Shown: positions 1-8,948 of the stretch, piece by piece
Position numbering within the stretch: position 1 is the stretch's first letter
How the letters are laid out: every line of letters begins with the position of its first letter
Origin: Candidatus Lucifugimonas marina
GTDB taxonomy: Bacteria; Chloroflexota; Dehalococcoidia; Lucifugimonadales; Lucifugimonadaceae
DNA length: 64,000 nt
Reading direction: 5' to 3'
Assembly: GCA_029593915.1 (NCBI GenBank)
Contig: CP046147.1
Coordinates: 1,488,001-1,552,000, forward strand
The notes under the pieces: generated by a model
What the model saw: only the letters and a program-made list of their open reading frames with translations
Told to the model about the DNA's origin: nothing
Database searches by the model: none
Position numbers and translations under genes: made by a program

Positions 1-1173
1 ACGGACGGAAAGAGCCGAGGTAAATCGAGCTGTTCCCGCAGTTGGCATAACGTGTGATGGACCAGCGACGTAATCGGCCATAACTTCCGCCGACCATTCT
101 CCGACAAACAAGCCACCGGCACTCGTTACGCTGTCGACCAAATCATCGGCATCAGCGGTCAAAATACACAAGTGCTCAGGGGCGGCAGCATTTGCAACAT
201 CAACTGCTTCTGAAGTTGAATCCACAATCACAGCAACACCGCGGTTAGAGAACGCAGCCTCAGCTGTACTTCCCCTCGGCAGCTCTGCCAACTGTTTGTC
301 TATCTCGATCTGGGTTTTGTCGACAATTTCTTCCGACAATGCGACAAGAATCGGCATCGCCACTGTGTCGTGCTCAGCCTGGGCAATTAGATCGGAGGCT
401 GTGAAACGCGGATCGGCAGATTCATCAGCGATAACCAGCGTCTCTGTAGGACCGTAAAGTCCATCGATTCCGACATCACCAAATACCAGTTTTTTAGCTG
501 CAGTTACCCATGCGCTGCCGGGACCACAAACAAGATCTACGGCTGGAATCGATTCGGTACCGTATGCGAGAGCGGCTACAGCTTGTGCTCCACCGATTTT
601 GAATACCCGAGATGCCCCAGCGATCTTCGCAGCTGCAAGCACTGCGGGGTGTGGCATCGAATCTCCAGGAGCTGGTGTGGCGACGATGATCTCTTTTACG
701 CCAGCAACTTGCGCTGGAACGACAGTCATGATCACTGTCGATGCCAATGGAGCAGTTCCACCGGGAACGTACGCAGCAATCGAGTTGAGCGGAGTTACTT
801 TCTCACCGAACTTGCCCGTCCCATCACTCCAGCTTTTTGGCAGACCCCGAGATTGAAATTTGCGTACCCGCTCGGCGGCAAGTTCGAATGCGGCAATAGA
901 GGCTGGATCGAGATTCGCTAGCGCTGAATCGATTTCAGATTGTGGCACCTCGAATACATCCGGTGAAGACCCATCGAGAGCTGTGTTGATCCGAGCGAGC
1001 CCGGCATCGCCTTCGTTGCGCACGATGTCGATAACTCTGGCAGCGAACTCGTTTGGTGATACCTTGTCAGGGAACAGACCTCGCCCGTCGGACATTACTG
1101 CTTCGACAGGTAGGTTCCGTTCTCGCTTGAAGTACTCGATTCCGGCTGCAGCACCTATTACGCGTTTCACCAC
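1..1173 (-). CDS. hisD: Histidinol dehydrogenase, C-terminus beyond left edge
   Basis: Catalyses the last two steps of histidine synthesis, oxidising L-histidinol to L-histidine with NAD and zinc in the cytoplasm. The minus-strand frame is open from a GTG at 1173 to base 1, giving 391 codons of the usual 420-440, so about 40 C-terminal residues are missing. Conserved HisD stretches are clear: YVPGGTAPLAS, GGAQAVAALAYGT, VCGPGSAWVTAAKK, LIAQAEHDT (Gln and His of the zinc/active site) and AAPEHLCILT. The GTG overlaps the hisG stop by one base (TAGTG), so the two genes are translationally coupled. A second in-frame GTG follows at once and either could initiate. No disruption is seen in the visible part. 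Confidence 0.96.
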   Translation of the reverse strand, partial: MVKRVIGAAAGIEYFKRERNLPVEAVMSDGRGLFPDKVSPNEFAARVIDIVRNEGDAGLARINTALDGSSPDVFEVPQSEIDSALANLDPASIAAFELAAERVRKFQSRGLPKSWSDGTGKFGEKVTPLNSIAAYVPGGTAPLASTVIMTVVPAQVAGVKEIIVATPAPGDSMPHPAVLAAAKIAGASRVFKIGGAQAVAALAYGTESIPAVDLVCGPGSAWVTAAKKLVFGDVGIDGLYGPTETLVIADESADPRFTASDLIAQAEHDTVAMPILVALSEEIVDKTQIEIDKQLAELPRGSTAEAAFSNRGVAVIVDSTSEAVDVANAAAPEHLCILTADADDLVDSVTSAGGLFVGEWSAEVMADYVAGPSHVMPTAGTARFTSALSVR

Positions 1174-2192
1174 TACCCGTCCGAATCCATGAAAGGTTTC
1201 AAATTCTCAACGAGTCGGTCGTATGACTCGCAGCGTTCTCGATAAACGTACTGCACATCATTCGCAGCAATTCCAATACCGCCGAGACCGCGGAAGTGGC
1301 TTACTACGTCGGGCAAGTCCGTCTTTCGAACTAGAACTTGTACTGTGTACCAATTGCTCTGTTTGCCGGTGTGAACTGCCGAGATTGTCGGCCCATCCAA
1401 ACCCCCGAGCTCACGACGTCGCATCACCTGACGACCGACTTCGTCTTCAGATTCACCCTGGATATCGCCAGTAACTCGTTGATATTTACGGGCTCGAAGA
1501 CTTGCCTCAATCTTTTCCAATATCTGACGAGCGTGCGCCAACTTTTCAGGATCGTTCGCAAGTGCTCGACCGTTACCGACGATAACCGACTGTGACTCAA
1601 TAACTGCGCCATCTACAAGAATTCGCAGACCGTTTTCACGAAGAGTCGTGCCAGTCGCAGTAATATCCGCAATGATGTCGGCGTAACCCATAACTGGAGC
1701 CGCTTCGAGTCCACCCGATACATGAACGATCGAAACGTAATTGACGCCGTTTTCGTTCAAAAATCGCTTGGTCAGACGTTCGTATTTCGAAGCGATCCGG
1801 AGATCGCGACCTTTCGCACGGAATTCCAATGTGACGTCTGCCAGATCAGCCATCGTCGTCACATCGAGCCACGAATCTGGCACCGCAATAACGAGCTTGG
1901 AGCCGCCAAATCCGAGTCCCTCGTGGAGAAGAACTGTATCTCCGCGCTCTAATCTCGACTCATAGTATCTGTCGAGCCCCACAACGCCGATGTCAGCGCT
2001 TCCACCGTCAATCTCGATTGTGATGTCAGATTGACGCTGGAAAAGAACATCTACACCTGGAAGTGAAGGAATGTCAGCCGTATAGCGACGTGAATTGGCG
2101 CGCCGTACGGATAATCCGCAATCGGAAAGTAATTTTGAAGTGCCATCGAATAACGCACCGGTTGACGGGAGGGCGAAACGAAGATTACTCAT
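1173..2192 (-). CDS. hisG: ATP phosphoribosyltransferase catalytic subunit
   Basis: First committed enzyme of histidine synthesis; it condenses ATP and PRPP to phosphoribosyl-ATP. The protein has 339 residues. It starts MSNLRFALPSTGALFDGT, a typical HisG opening, and carries the periplasmic-binding-like core (ADIGVVGLDRY, LEFRAKGRDLRIASKY, the ADIIADITATGTTL phosphate-binding loop). A C-terminal regulatory-type extension follows (about residues 250-339, including DVVSHFRGLGGIGIAANDV). A long form beside hisZ is unusual, because HisZ normally partners the short form. Feedback control could therefore be by either route. The ATG at 2192 overlaps the hisZ stop (TAATG). Confidence 0.95.
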   Translation of the reverse strand: MSNLRFALPSTGALFDGTSKLLSDCGLSVRRANSRRYTADIPSLPGVDVLFQRQSDITIEIDGGSADIGVVGLDRYYESRLERGDTVLLHEGLGFGGSKLVIAVPDSWLDVTTMADLADVTLEFRAKGRDLRIASKYERLTKRFLNENGVNYVSIVHVSGGLEAAPVMGYADIIADITATGTTLRENGLRILVDGAVIESQSVIVGNGRALANDPEKLAHARQILEKIEASLRARKYQRVTGDIQGESEDEVGRQVMRRRELGGLDGPTISAVHTGKQSNWYTVQVLVRKTDLPDVVSHFRGLGGIGIAANDVQYVYRERCESYDRLVENLKPFMDSDG

Positions 2193-3553
2193 TACGACTT
2201 CTCCCCTGACTGGCTACTTTCAGATTGTTGAAAATCTATCGCTGCCCTTTTGCCTTCACTACGAAGCTTTCGTGCTTTCTTTATCGCCGAAACAATTGAG
2301 CCTTCAGACTCTGGAGAAACTGCGACAATATCATCGCCCTCGCCTGTCGAAATGCTACTTGCAGCAACAACCGCATCGAGATTGTAGGCAAAGCCCAATG
2401 CGGGAACATCTTTGTCATAACCCAGTGCACGAGTTAAGCCGTCGTATCGACCTCCCCCACCGAGGGTTTCGCCGGTATTTCCACCTGCGTAAAGGTCGAA
2501 TAGCATTCCTGTGTAGTAGGCAATACCGCGGGCCATTCCGAAGTCGACGCTGATTCGGTCAGCAGATACGCCCTCGAGTTCAGCCGAAGTAAGCACATCG
2601 CTGAGATTTGAGATCAAATCGCCCGAAATACCGGCATTTGCAAGCACGGCGGTGCCATCAGCTATCGCCCTATTCGCCGGGCCATTCACCTTTGAAAGAG
2701 CCGAGAGCATGTCGAGGGCACGCTTGAAATTGGCAGGGTTGTCGGCCTGAGACATTTTTCTAGATAGCCGAGAAATGATGTCTTCTGGAGACCTTGCACC
2801 TGTGTTCTTGCCGAGGGTGACTCCGATCCCTTCGGTCATGACCTGCTCGATAGTCGTTGCGATTCGTTCACGGTCGGCCGCCGCTTGGGCGTCGTCGACC
2901 ACAGCATCTGAAACAAAGCCTAAGGTCGATGCCTTTTCAGTCACCACATCGATTTCGCCGTTTTTCAACTGGGCAATACTGTTGATCAAGAACAGTTTGG
3001 CTCGCTCAGAAAGATCAAACTCCGTGAGTGCAGCCAACACAATACCGACGTGACCGATCACCACTCGTGCCTGATCGAATCCAAGCGATTCCAGCCCCTC
3101 TAGAGCCATCGCTATCACTTCGCCGTCAGCAGAAGGTGCAGGCGCTCCGATCAGTTCAGCACCGAGTTGCGTGAACTGTCGAGTTTTTTCTCCGTCTTCA
3201 TCTTCCGGTGCTGCATATCGAAACACTGGGCCGTCGTACATGATTCGAACGGGACTTGAACTAGCGCCGTTGTCAGCAGCAAGTCGAAGGATCGCCGAAG
3301 TGAATTCTGGTCGCAAACTCACTTCAGAGCCACCCGGTTCGGAGAAACCGTACAGGCGAGACGATAGAGCCCCACCTGATTTTCGGATGTACAACTCGGT
3401 CTGCTCAAGAATTGGCGTTTCAGCCCGATCATAGCCACGCAAACCGAATGATCCGCGTAATGTCGAAATCGCAGCATCACGCTCTGCAAGTTCGTTTGGA
3501 CCTACGTCCTGCATATTTGGGAGCCGACGTACGGGCTCAAATTGGGAGTTCAT
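2192..3553 (-). CDS. hisZ: ATP phosphoribosyltransferase regulatory subunit (HisRS-like)
   Basis: HisZ is a catalytically inactive histidyl-tRNA synthetase relative that allosterically controls HisG. The 453-residue protein shows the class II synthetase core: a motif-2-like region (SLRPEFTSAILRLAAD), FRYAAPEDEDGEKTRQFTQ, and the motif-3-like GGGGRYDGLTRALGYDK. A partial C-terminal domain follows from about residue 400. It is somewhat longer than a typical HisZ of about 390. Its place directly upstream of hisG, with stop and start overlapping, supports HisZ over a true HisS. It is the first gene of the visible operon. No histidine-rich leader peptide is apparent in the 168 bases upstream that separate it from the divergent degV-like gene. 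Confidence 0.85.
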   Translation of the reverse strand: MNSQFEPVRRLPNMQDVGPNELAERDAAISTLRGSFGLRGYDRAETPILEQTELYIRKSGGALSSRLYGFSEPGGSEVSLRPEFTSAILRLAADNGASSSPVRIMYDGPVFRYAAPEDEDGEKTRQFTQLGAELIGAPAPSADGEVIAMALEGLESLGFDQARVVIGHVGIVLAALTEFDLSERAKLFLINSIAQLKNGEIDVVTEKASTLGFVSDAVVDDAQAAADRERIATTIEQVMTEGIGVTLGKNTGARSPEDIISRLSRKMSQADNPANFKRALDMLSALSKVNGPANRAIADGTAVLANAGISGDLISNLSDVLTSAELEGVSADRISVDFGMARGIAYYTGMLFDLYAGGNTGETLGGGGRYDGLTRALGYDKDVPALGFAYNLDAVVAASSISTGEGDDIVAVSPESEGSIVSAIKKARKLRSEGKRAAIDFQQSESSQSGEKS

Positions 3554-3721
3554 CTTGTTAAATAATTATGACCGACAATGCCCGGTAATTTTCGAGTGCG
3601 AGCAATCAATTCTAATCGAGTTTGCCTAAACTGCACTCATACTGAAACCATGAACCGTGTAATTTGAGGATGTATTGCCACTTGAGTGTCTGTGTGCATG
3701 CCATTCTCAAGGTCCAGTCAC

Positions 3722-4588
3722 ATGCGTGATAAAAAATCTAACGTAGCAATCGTTACCGATTCAGCTGTTGCGTTTTCAGCCGAACAGATAGATGAGCTCG
3801 GAATTTTCGTTGCGCGGATGGAGATAACCATCGACGGCGTAACACTGATCGACGGTGCCAAAATGGAACTGTCTGGGTTCTACTCGAATTTGGCAGCATC
3901 CGAAAGCGTTCCTACCACTTCAGCGCCGAAGCCTGCTGAATATCTCGCCCAGATTCAGCAGGCATCTGAAGTTTCTAACAATGTTCTCTGTGTCACGGTT
4001 TCAGCCAAACTAAGCGCCGCTCACGATGCCGCAACTGTGGGAGCCGAAATGGCAGTTGATCAGAACCCTGATCTAAACATCAGAGTATTCGACTCTGGCA
4101 CAGCGGCAAGTTCGCAAGCGTTGATCGTCTCAGCAGCTGCGCGTGCCGCAAACGCCGGTAAATCGCTCGAAGAAGTAGAAGCCAAAGCCAGCAAAGTTGC
4201 CAAGAATGTCCGGCTTATCGCCATGCTCGACACGTTGCGATTCATTCATCGCAGTGGTCGTGTTCCCAAAATTGCCTTTTGGGCGACTTCCGTTCTCAAT
4301 ATCAAGCCGGTTATGGAGTTTTCAGTTGGAAAGATCGGGGGCATTGCCCGCCCGCGATCAACTAAAAAAGCCTTGTCCCGAGTTAGAAAGGAGATGGCGC
4401 GAGATTTGTCGGGAAAGAAAGCTCACATCAACGTGATTCACGCCGATGCGTACGAAAATGCCGAGAGTATCCGAGATTGGGCGAATCAAAATTTTGATTG
4501 CGCCGAACTATTCGTCACTCAGTTCCACCCATTCATGGGTGCTCACACCGGACCCGGCCTAGTCGGGGCATCATGGTGGGCTGAATAA
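3722..4588 (+). CDS. DegV family protein (fatty-acid-binding)
   Basis: DegV proteins bind a fatty acid or similar lipid in a two-domain fold; some (FakB) present fatty acids to a kinase. The protein has 288 residues from the ATG at 3722, chosen because MRDKKSNVAIVTDSAVAFS matches the family start (V-x-I-V-T-D-S). An upstream ATG at 3686 would add 12 unconserved residues. Other family marks are PTTSAPKPAEYL, the serine loop SAKLSAAHDAA, VFDSGTAASSQA, DTLRFIHRSGRVP, LNIKPVMEFSVGKI and the terminal HTGPGLVGASWWAE. No fakA-type kinase lies nearby. It is transcribed away from hisZ. Confidence 0.9.
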   Translation: MRDKKSNVAIVTDSAVAFSAEQIDELGIFVARMEITIDGVTLIDGAKMELSGFYSNLAASESVPTTSAPKPAEYLAQIQQASEVSNNVLCVTVSAKLSAAHDAATVGAEMAVDQNPDLNIRVFDSGTAASSQALIVSAAARAANAGKSLEEVEAKASKVAKNVRLIAMLDTLRFIHRSGRVPKIAFWATSVLNIKPVMEFSVGKIGGIARPRSTKKALSRVRKEMARDLSGKKAHINVIHADAYENAESIRDWANQNFDCAELFVTQFHPFMGAHTGPGLVGASWWAE

Positions 4589-4616
4589 GCTTTAGTTTGC
4601 TTGTTCTAAACCTCGA

Positions 4617-5396
4617 CTAGAAGCCCCAGACGCGGGCTGCGGTCTTGCCAAGCACCCAGTCGATATCGTCGCCGTTAGCGAATGCCGGGTGATTCCTCAC
4701 ACCTTCGAGCGTGTTGCCGTAACCCTCACGACCCGCACTTGGCGGATAGTCGCTTCCCCACATCATCCGATCAGCACCAAAAGCTTCGTATGCCATTTCG
4801 AACAGGGGCGGAACATTGTCGAACCGGAATTCTGGGAGCAACCGAGGTGGTCGAGGAGTTATTTCGCCTAATCCCGGAACCTTGATTGTGGTGTTTGGTC
4901 GTGATGCACATTTGAGAGCCGACTCGTAGTCGGTGTACGGCAAGTCGGTGATTCCAACTCCCGCAAGATGTTCGATCACGATCTGTGTGTCTGGACAATC
5001 GTCGATGATCTTCTTAAAGCTCTCACTTGAGAATCGTTTGTCATCGCCTATTGAACTAACAACTAGACCGAGTTCTCCTGCTTTACGCCAAATCTCGGTG
5101 GAGTCCGACAGCGCTGAATACGTTTCGTCAGGTGCGATTCTCACCCCAGCAGCGCCCTGCTCTGCCAACTTTTCCAATGTGCCCAACGGGTCAGGGTCTT
5201 CGGGGTCGACCAGCACAACCACCTTGAATCTATCGCCACGTTTGGCGGCTTCCTCGAAGAGGTAGTGGTTGTTGTAAGTTCCACCGTGCTGAATGAGCAC
5301 CGCACCATCGACACCCGCCTGGTTCATCTCAAATTCGAGTGACTCGATTGGTAGGAACCAGTTATTTCCTGCGTGGCAGTGGGTGTCGATAATCAT
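4617..5396 (-). CDS. Amidohydrolase-2 family metal-dependent hydrolase
   Basis: A TIM-barrel hydrolase of the amidohydrolase-2 group (lactonase, decarboxylase or dicarboxylate hydrolase relatives), 259 residues. The metal-site marks are intact: HxH at the N-terminus (MIIDTHCHAG, His6 and His8), a central His (VIEHLAG) and the C-terminal Asp (MMWGSDYPP). The substrate cannot be named. It ends convergently with the degV-like gene and is followed upstream by an aldo/keto reductase in the same direction, which suggests a catabolic role with sugar acids or lactones. Compare the paralogue at 12784-13587, which lacks several of these residues. Confidence 0.88.
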   Translation of the reverse strand: MIIDTHCHAGNNWFLPIESLEFEMNQAGVDGAVLIQHGGTYNNHYLFEEAAKRGDRFKVVVLVDPEDPDPLGTLEKLAEQGAAGVRIAPDETYSALSDSTEIWRKAGELGLVVSSIGDDKRFSSESFKKIIDDCPDTQIVIEHLAGVGITDLPYTDYESALKCASRPNTTIKVPGLGEITPRPPRLLPEFRFDNVPPLFEMAYEAFGADRMMWGSDYPPSAGREGYGNTLEGVRNHPAFANGDDIDWVLGKTAARVWGF

Positions 5397-5450
5397 GCGG
5401 TGTTACTCAGTATTTCTCTTGTGTTTTGACGTTTGAACGGAAATTTCGCT

Positions 5451-6452
5451 TTATGTAGCGATTTCCATGCCGGACTCTCCGACGCCCGATCCTTCTGAAA
5501 GAACCAGATCATCGATCTCTTTCCTGAGATCAGCTGGCATCTCCCAGTCACCACCAAGATTTTCAGTAGCTTCAGCTGGAGTCACTGATCCTGCCAGCGC
5601 AACACTGATGGTTTCGTTAGCCAGAACCCATGCGATAGCAAGTTGAGGAATCGTCTTGCCGTGATCGGCAGCGATAACTTTCAACTTCTCAACAACCGCA
5701 ACGTTTGCTGCAAGGTTGTCTGGTCCCCAAGAACTGATACCAAAATTGGCACCGTTCTTGCGCCAGTCGTCGTCACCAAACGTTTTGTCTGCGGTCCAGG
5801 TACCGGTCAAAAGGCCGTGAGCCAGCGATCCGTAAGCCATGATTCCCATGCCGTTGTTTTTCACGAAAGGCATCACTTCGGCTTCTGGTCGTCGGTCGAA
5901 GATGTGGTAACCAATCTGGTTCGTGATGATCGGACTGGTCTCTCGACTTTCGGTCATCATGTCGACGTTGAAGTTGGAAACCCCGGTATGGCGAATCTTT
6001 CCGGCCTTCTTAGCCTGTTCGAGAGCTTCCATCGGCTCTGAGAACGCACGTCCGTGATCAGGCCAGTGAATAAGGAATAGATCGATGTAGTCGGTCTGCA
6101 GACGCTGCAAACTTTCGTCAATCGACGCAAGCAAACGCTTAGGATCAGAGTCAGATACTGTTGCAGCGCGGCGGTCTGGGTTATCGCGAACCCATTCACG
6201 AGCACCCTTTGTGACCAGAACCACATCCTCACGAATGCCCTTAAGCGCCTTGCCCATGAGAGTCTCACCGTAACCCCAGCCGTATACAGCTGCGGTGTCA
6301 AAGAGGGTCACGCCGTTCTCGTATGACGTTCGAGCAGCTGCAATTGCCTGATCATCGTCGAAATCGCCGTACATACCTCGACCCATCGGCCACCCACCGT
6401 AACCAATTACGGAAGTTTCAAGACCTGAATCGCCAAACATTCGTTTTCGCAT
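5451..6452 (-). CDS. Aldo/keto reductase
   Basis: NAD(P)H-dependent oxidoreductase of the AKR superfamily, 333 residues, cytosolic. The catalytic tetrad is visible: Asp and Tyr in LFDTAAVYGWGYGE, Lys in LVTKGARE and His in LFLIHWPDHG. The cofactor-binding end includes GVSNFNVDMM, NQIGYHIFDR and IAWVLANETISVALAGS. It resembles the group acting on sugars and short aldehydes, but the substrate is not readable. It sits in the minus-strand run between an amidohydrolase and a DUF4432 protein, consistent with carbohydrate breakdown. The 104-base gap upstream shows nothing I can assign. Confidence 0.92.
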   Translation of the reverse strand: MRKRMFGDSGLETSVIGYGGWPMGRGMYGDFDDDQAIAAARTSYENGVTLFDTAAVYGWGYGETLMGKALKGIREDVVLVTKGAREWVRDNPDRRAATVSDSDPKRLLASIDESLQRLQTDYIDLFLIHWPDHGRAFSEPMEALEQAKKAGKIRHTGVSNFNVDMMTESRETSPIITNQIGYHIFDRRPEAEVMPFVKNNGMGIMAYGSLAHGLLTGTWTADKTFGDDDWRKNGANFGISSWGPDNLAANVAVVEKLKVIAADHGKTIPQLAIAWVLANETISVALAGSVTPAEATENLGGDWEMPADLRKEIDDLVLSEGSGVGESGMEIAT

Positions 6453-6556
6453 AGTTCAATTTTCCTTAGTAGCTCGTTAGTTAGCTTGTGTTTTAGTTGA
6501 AATATTGTTCAGGTGAGCAGCAAAGAGTTCACTGGCTCATCTATTTGCCTGCTTGC

Positions 6557-7639
6557 CTATGCAAACGACACGTTTCCATCGGGATCGACGCGGTTCACCG
6601 TGCCCATTCCGATGAACGGACCTGCGGTTATCGTCACTGAAACTGTATCGCCTGCGGCTATGTTCAAGGCTGTCCCATTTTCTTGAGCTTGCTTTATACC
6701 GCCATTTCCAAAGCTTGTGCAGGGCTCAAGACCGGCGTTATAGCACCTTCCGTACCACGGGTAGCCATACCCGCCGCCAAAGTTACGCCAGTACCAGAGG
6801 TATTTGAAGGTCTCGATTGGATAACTCACTGCCCATCCAATGTTCGTCTCTTCATTCAGGAGTGCATACCAGCCTTCCGACATCTCCGTCATGTACGCCA
6901 TGTCCAAAGAACGATCTTCTTTCGGTGGAATGTATGTGAAGTCCAATACCGATCCATCTTTGGCGTTCATGTTAGGCCAGTCGCCAGTGAAATCAGGTTC
7001 AAGCTTGGAATTTGGATCAATGCTTTCTGGGTGACTCATAAGCTTTGATCCAGGCACAAAGAGGCGTGATTTTTCCGACAAAACAGGCGGCCCAATGGCG
7101 ATATGTTCGAGCCACACAATATCGAGATCTTCCTCGCCCTCGTTCGTTACGGATTCCTCAACTTTAAGAGTCGTCGAACCCGAAACAAGTGAAAGTGTTT
7201 TGGAAACGGCCATTGGCATTCGGACACTTTTGGCACTGAACCTCACACGTACCCTTTCAGGAGTGTCTTCCACGATTTGAGCATCCCATGGAATGAGACT
7301 CACGTCTCCGTGAATTCCGTAGTCGGCACCGTAAACCTGATCTGAGTAGCCGCCATGCGGAACTACGGTCTGCCAGCCGCCTTCGTAGAAGTCGAGCCAT
7401 ATTGAACTAGGATCACCTGTTGGCGGAACCGTCAGTTTGGGATCTCGTACTCCCCACGGTGTCTTCCACATGAAGTCAGTATCAGTTGGCTTGTGAACGA
7501 AGCTGGATATATCAGCCCCCTTGTCTGCCAGAACCGTGATTCGTACTAATTCGTTTTCAAGCACGACGGTCTTGAGCCCTCGATACGTCCACGAATCGGA
7601 TATCCGACACCCAGTTGTTCGTTCGTCCTGATAGTGCAT
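6557..7639 (-). CDS. DUF4432 family protein (aldose-1-epimerase-like), copy A
   Basis: A 360-residue protein of the galactose-mutarotase-like fold assigned to DUF4432; biochemical role unknown. It begins MHYQDERTTGCRISDSWTYR and carries LVRITVLADKGADI, GGWQTVVPHGG and NFGGGYGYPWYGRCYNAGLEP, a strongly conserved aromatic and glycine block near residue 290. A close paralogue lies at 10209-11282 with a nearly identical first 30 residues, so the pair probably arose by local duplication. The gene is 14 bases downstream of a zinc alcohol dehydrogenase and very likely co-transcribed with it. An anomer or epimer-handling step on a sugar is a fair inference only. Confidence 0.85.
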   Translation of the reverse strand: MHYQDERTTGCRISDSWTYRGLKTVVLENELVRITVLADKGADISSFVHKPTDTDFMWKTPWGVRDPKLTVPPTGDPSSIWLDFYEGGWQTVVPHGGYSDQVYGADYGIHGDVSLIPWDAQIVEDTPERVRVRFSAKSVRMPMAVSKTLSLVSGSTTLKVEESVTNEGEEDLDIVWLEHIAIGPPVLSEKSRLFVPGSKLMSHPESIDPNSKLEPDFTGDWPNMNAKDGSVLDFTYIPPKEDRSLDMAYMTEMSEGWYALLNEETNIGWAVSYPIETFKYLWYWRNFGGGYGYPWYGRCYNAGLEPCTSFGNGGIKQAQENGTALNIAAGDTVSVTITAGPFIGMGTVNRVDPDGNVSFA

Positions 7640-7652
7640 AGAAGTACTTCCT

Positions 7653-8714
7653 CTAGGATCCCGGCTTGATCACAATTCGATAAATATCTTTGTTCGGGTC
7701 GAGCATCCGTTCGAATCCGTCTTCCATCGCTCTGCTCAACGGCACGACCTCAGAAATGAGCGGCTTTACGTTGATCTTGCCTGATCCAACCAACTCCACG
7801 GCTGCTTCTAGATCCCCAGGAGAAGTTGCAACCGAACCGATCACCGTGAGTTCTGGCCCCACTACGTTGTTGAAATTGATTTCAGGGGTCGTCGAGTAAA
7901 TCCCCAACAGCAGTGTCGTGCCGCCTCGGCGCGTCCATTCCATCGCCATTCGTGGTGTTTCTTTGGCGCCGGCTGTCTCCACAACGATGTCAGGACCAAT
8001 TCCGCCGGTGAGTTCGAGCAGTTTGGCACCGGCGTCATCTTCGTCACGCGAACTCACAACCTCGTCCGCACCAAGTTCTTTCGCTAGCGTGAGGCTCTGC
8101 TCTCGTACGTCGAGTGCAATCACCCTTGCGCCGGCTGCCTTGAACGCTTGGACAGTGAGAAGACCAACAGTCCCGCAGCCTACTATCGCAACATTGTCTC
8201 CCGGTCGAACTCCCGATCGTCGAACCCCGTGAACCGCAACGGTGGCAGGTTCGAGTAATGGTCCTTCAGAATCAGAGATGCTATCGGGCATAGGCACGAG
8301 TTTCTCGGCTGGCCACACCATGAACTCTGCTAAACCGCCATCCGCCATGAATCCCGCTACTGCCATATTTGGGCATACGGCCTGTTGACCGCGCATGCAC
8401 CAAAAGCAAGTGCCACAAGTAAGCACAGTGTTGATTGCCACCCGATCTCCAACAGCTACGTTGTCGACACCCTCGCCTAGTTCGTAAACGGTTCCTGCGG
8501 TTTCATGGCCTAGGACCAACGGAGTCTGCTTACCCGTCATAGCGTTGGGAGTACCGTGCTGTACCCAGAGCGGACCGTACTGCCATTCTTCGATGTCGGT
8601 AGCGCAGATCGAAGTTCCGGTAATTCGTAGCTTCACTTCATCTGGGCCCGCTACTGGCTCGGGAATATCTTCTAGACGTAGATCTTTGTTGTCGTGATAG
8701 ACGATCGCTTGCAT
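7653..8714 (-). CDS. Zinc-dependent alcohol/polyol dehydrogenase (MDR family)
   Basis: A medium-chain dehydrogenase of 353 residues, similar to threonine, sorbitol and other polyol dehydrogenases. Catalytic zinc residues are Cys in SICATDIEEW and His-Glu in LGHETAGTV. The structural zinc lobe is CGTCFWCMRGQQAVC. The NAD-binding Rossmann loop is GCGTVGLLTVQ, followed by an acidic residue (ALDVRE) that favours NAD over NADP. It is divergently transcribed from the enolase-superfamily gene across 234 bases and runs into DUF4432 copy A. The likely substrate is a sugar, polyol or sugar acid, inferred from neighbours. Confidence 0.93.
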   Translation of the reverse strand: MQAIVYHDNKDLRLEDIPEPVAGPDEVKLRITGTSICATDIEEWQYGPLWVQHGTPNAMTGKQTPLVLGHETAGTVYELGEGVDNVAVGDRVAINTVLTCGTCFWCMRGQQAVCPNMAVAGFMADGGLAEFMVWPAEKLVPMPDSISDSEGPLLEPATVAVHGVRRSGVRPGDNVAIVGCGTVGLLTVQAFKAAGARVIALDVREQSLTLAKELGADEVVSSRDEDDAGAKLLELTGGIGPDIVVETAGAKETPRMAMEWTRRGGTTLLLGIYSTTPEINFNNVVGPELTVIGSVATSPGDLEAAVELVGSGKINVKPLISEVVPLSRAMEDGFERMLDPNKDIYRIVIKPGS

Positions 8715-8948
8715 CTGGATTCACAGTCGTTTTCTATATGCCGGGATTTTCGACGGAATTCTACACGTGCGCATTGGGTCACAATCGCCTTATTCACGAT
8801 GATTTGCGGTCGCGATAAGTGCTAACATCCCGCCGCTAAATCATTTCAAGTCAGGCATATTTGCTGATCTAGCAGATTGATCTGACCGCTTACCGATCAG
8901 TTACAAGTTCGAGCACCAAGCAATCACAGGCAATTTCAGGAGATCAAA

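Noticed and set aside
583-1192. Several plus-strand frames opposite hisD
   Set aside because: They are shadows of the conserved minus-strand hisD frame and resemble no protein.
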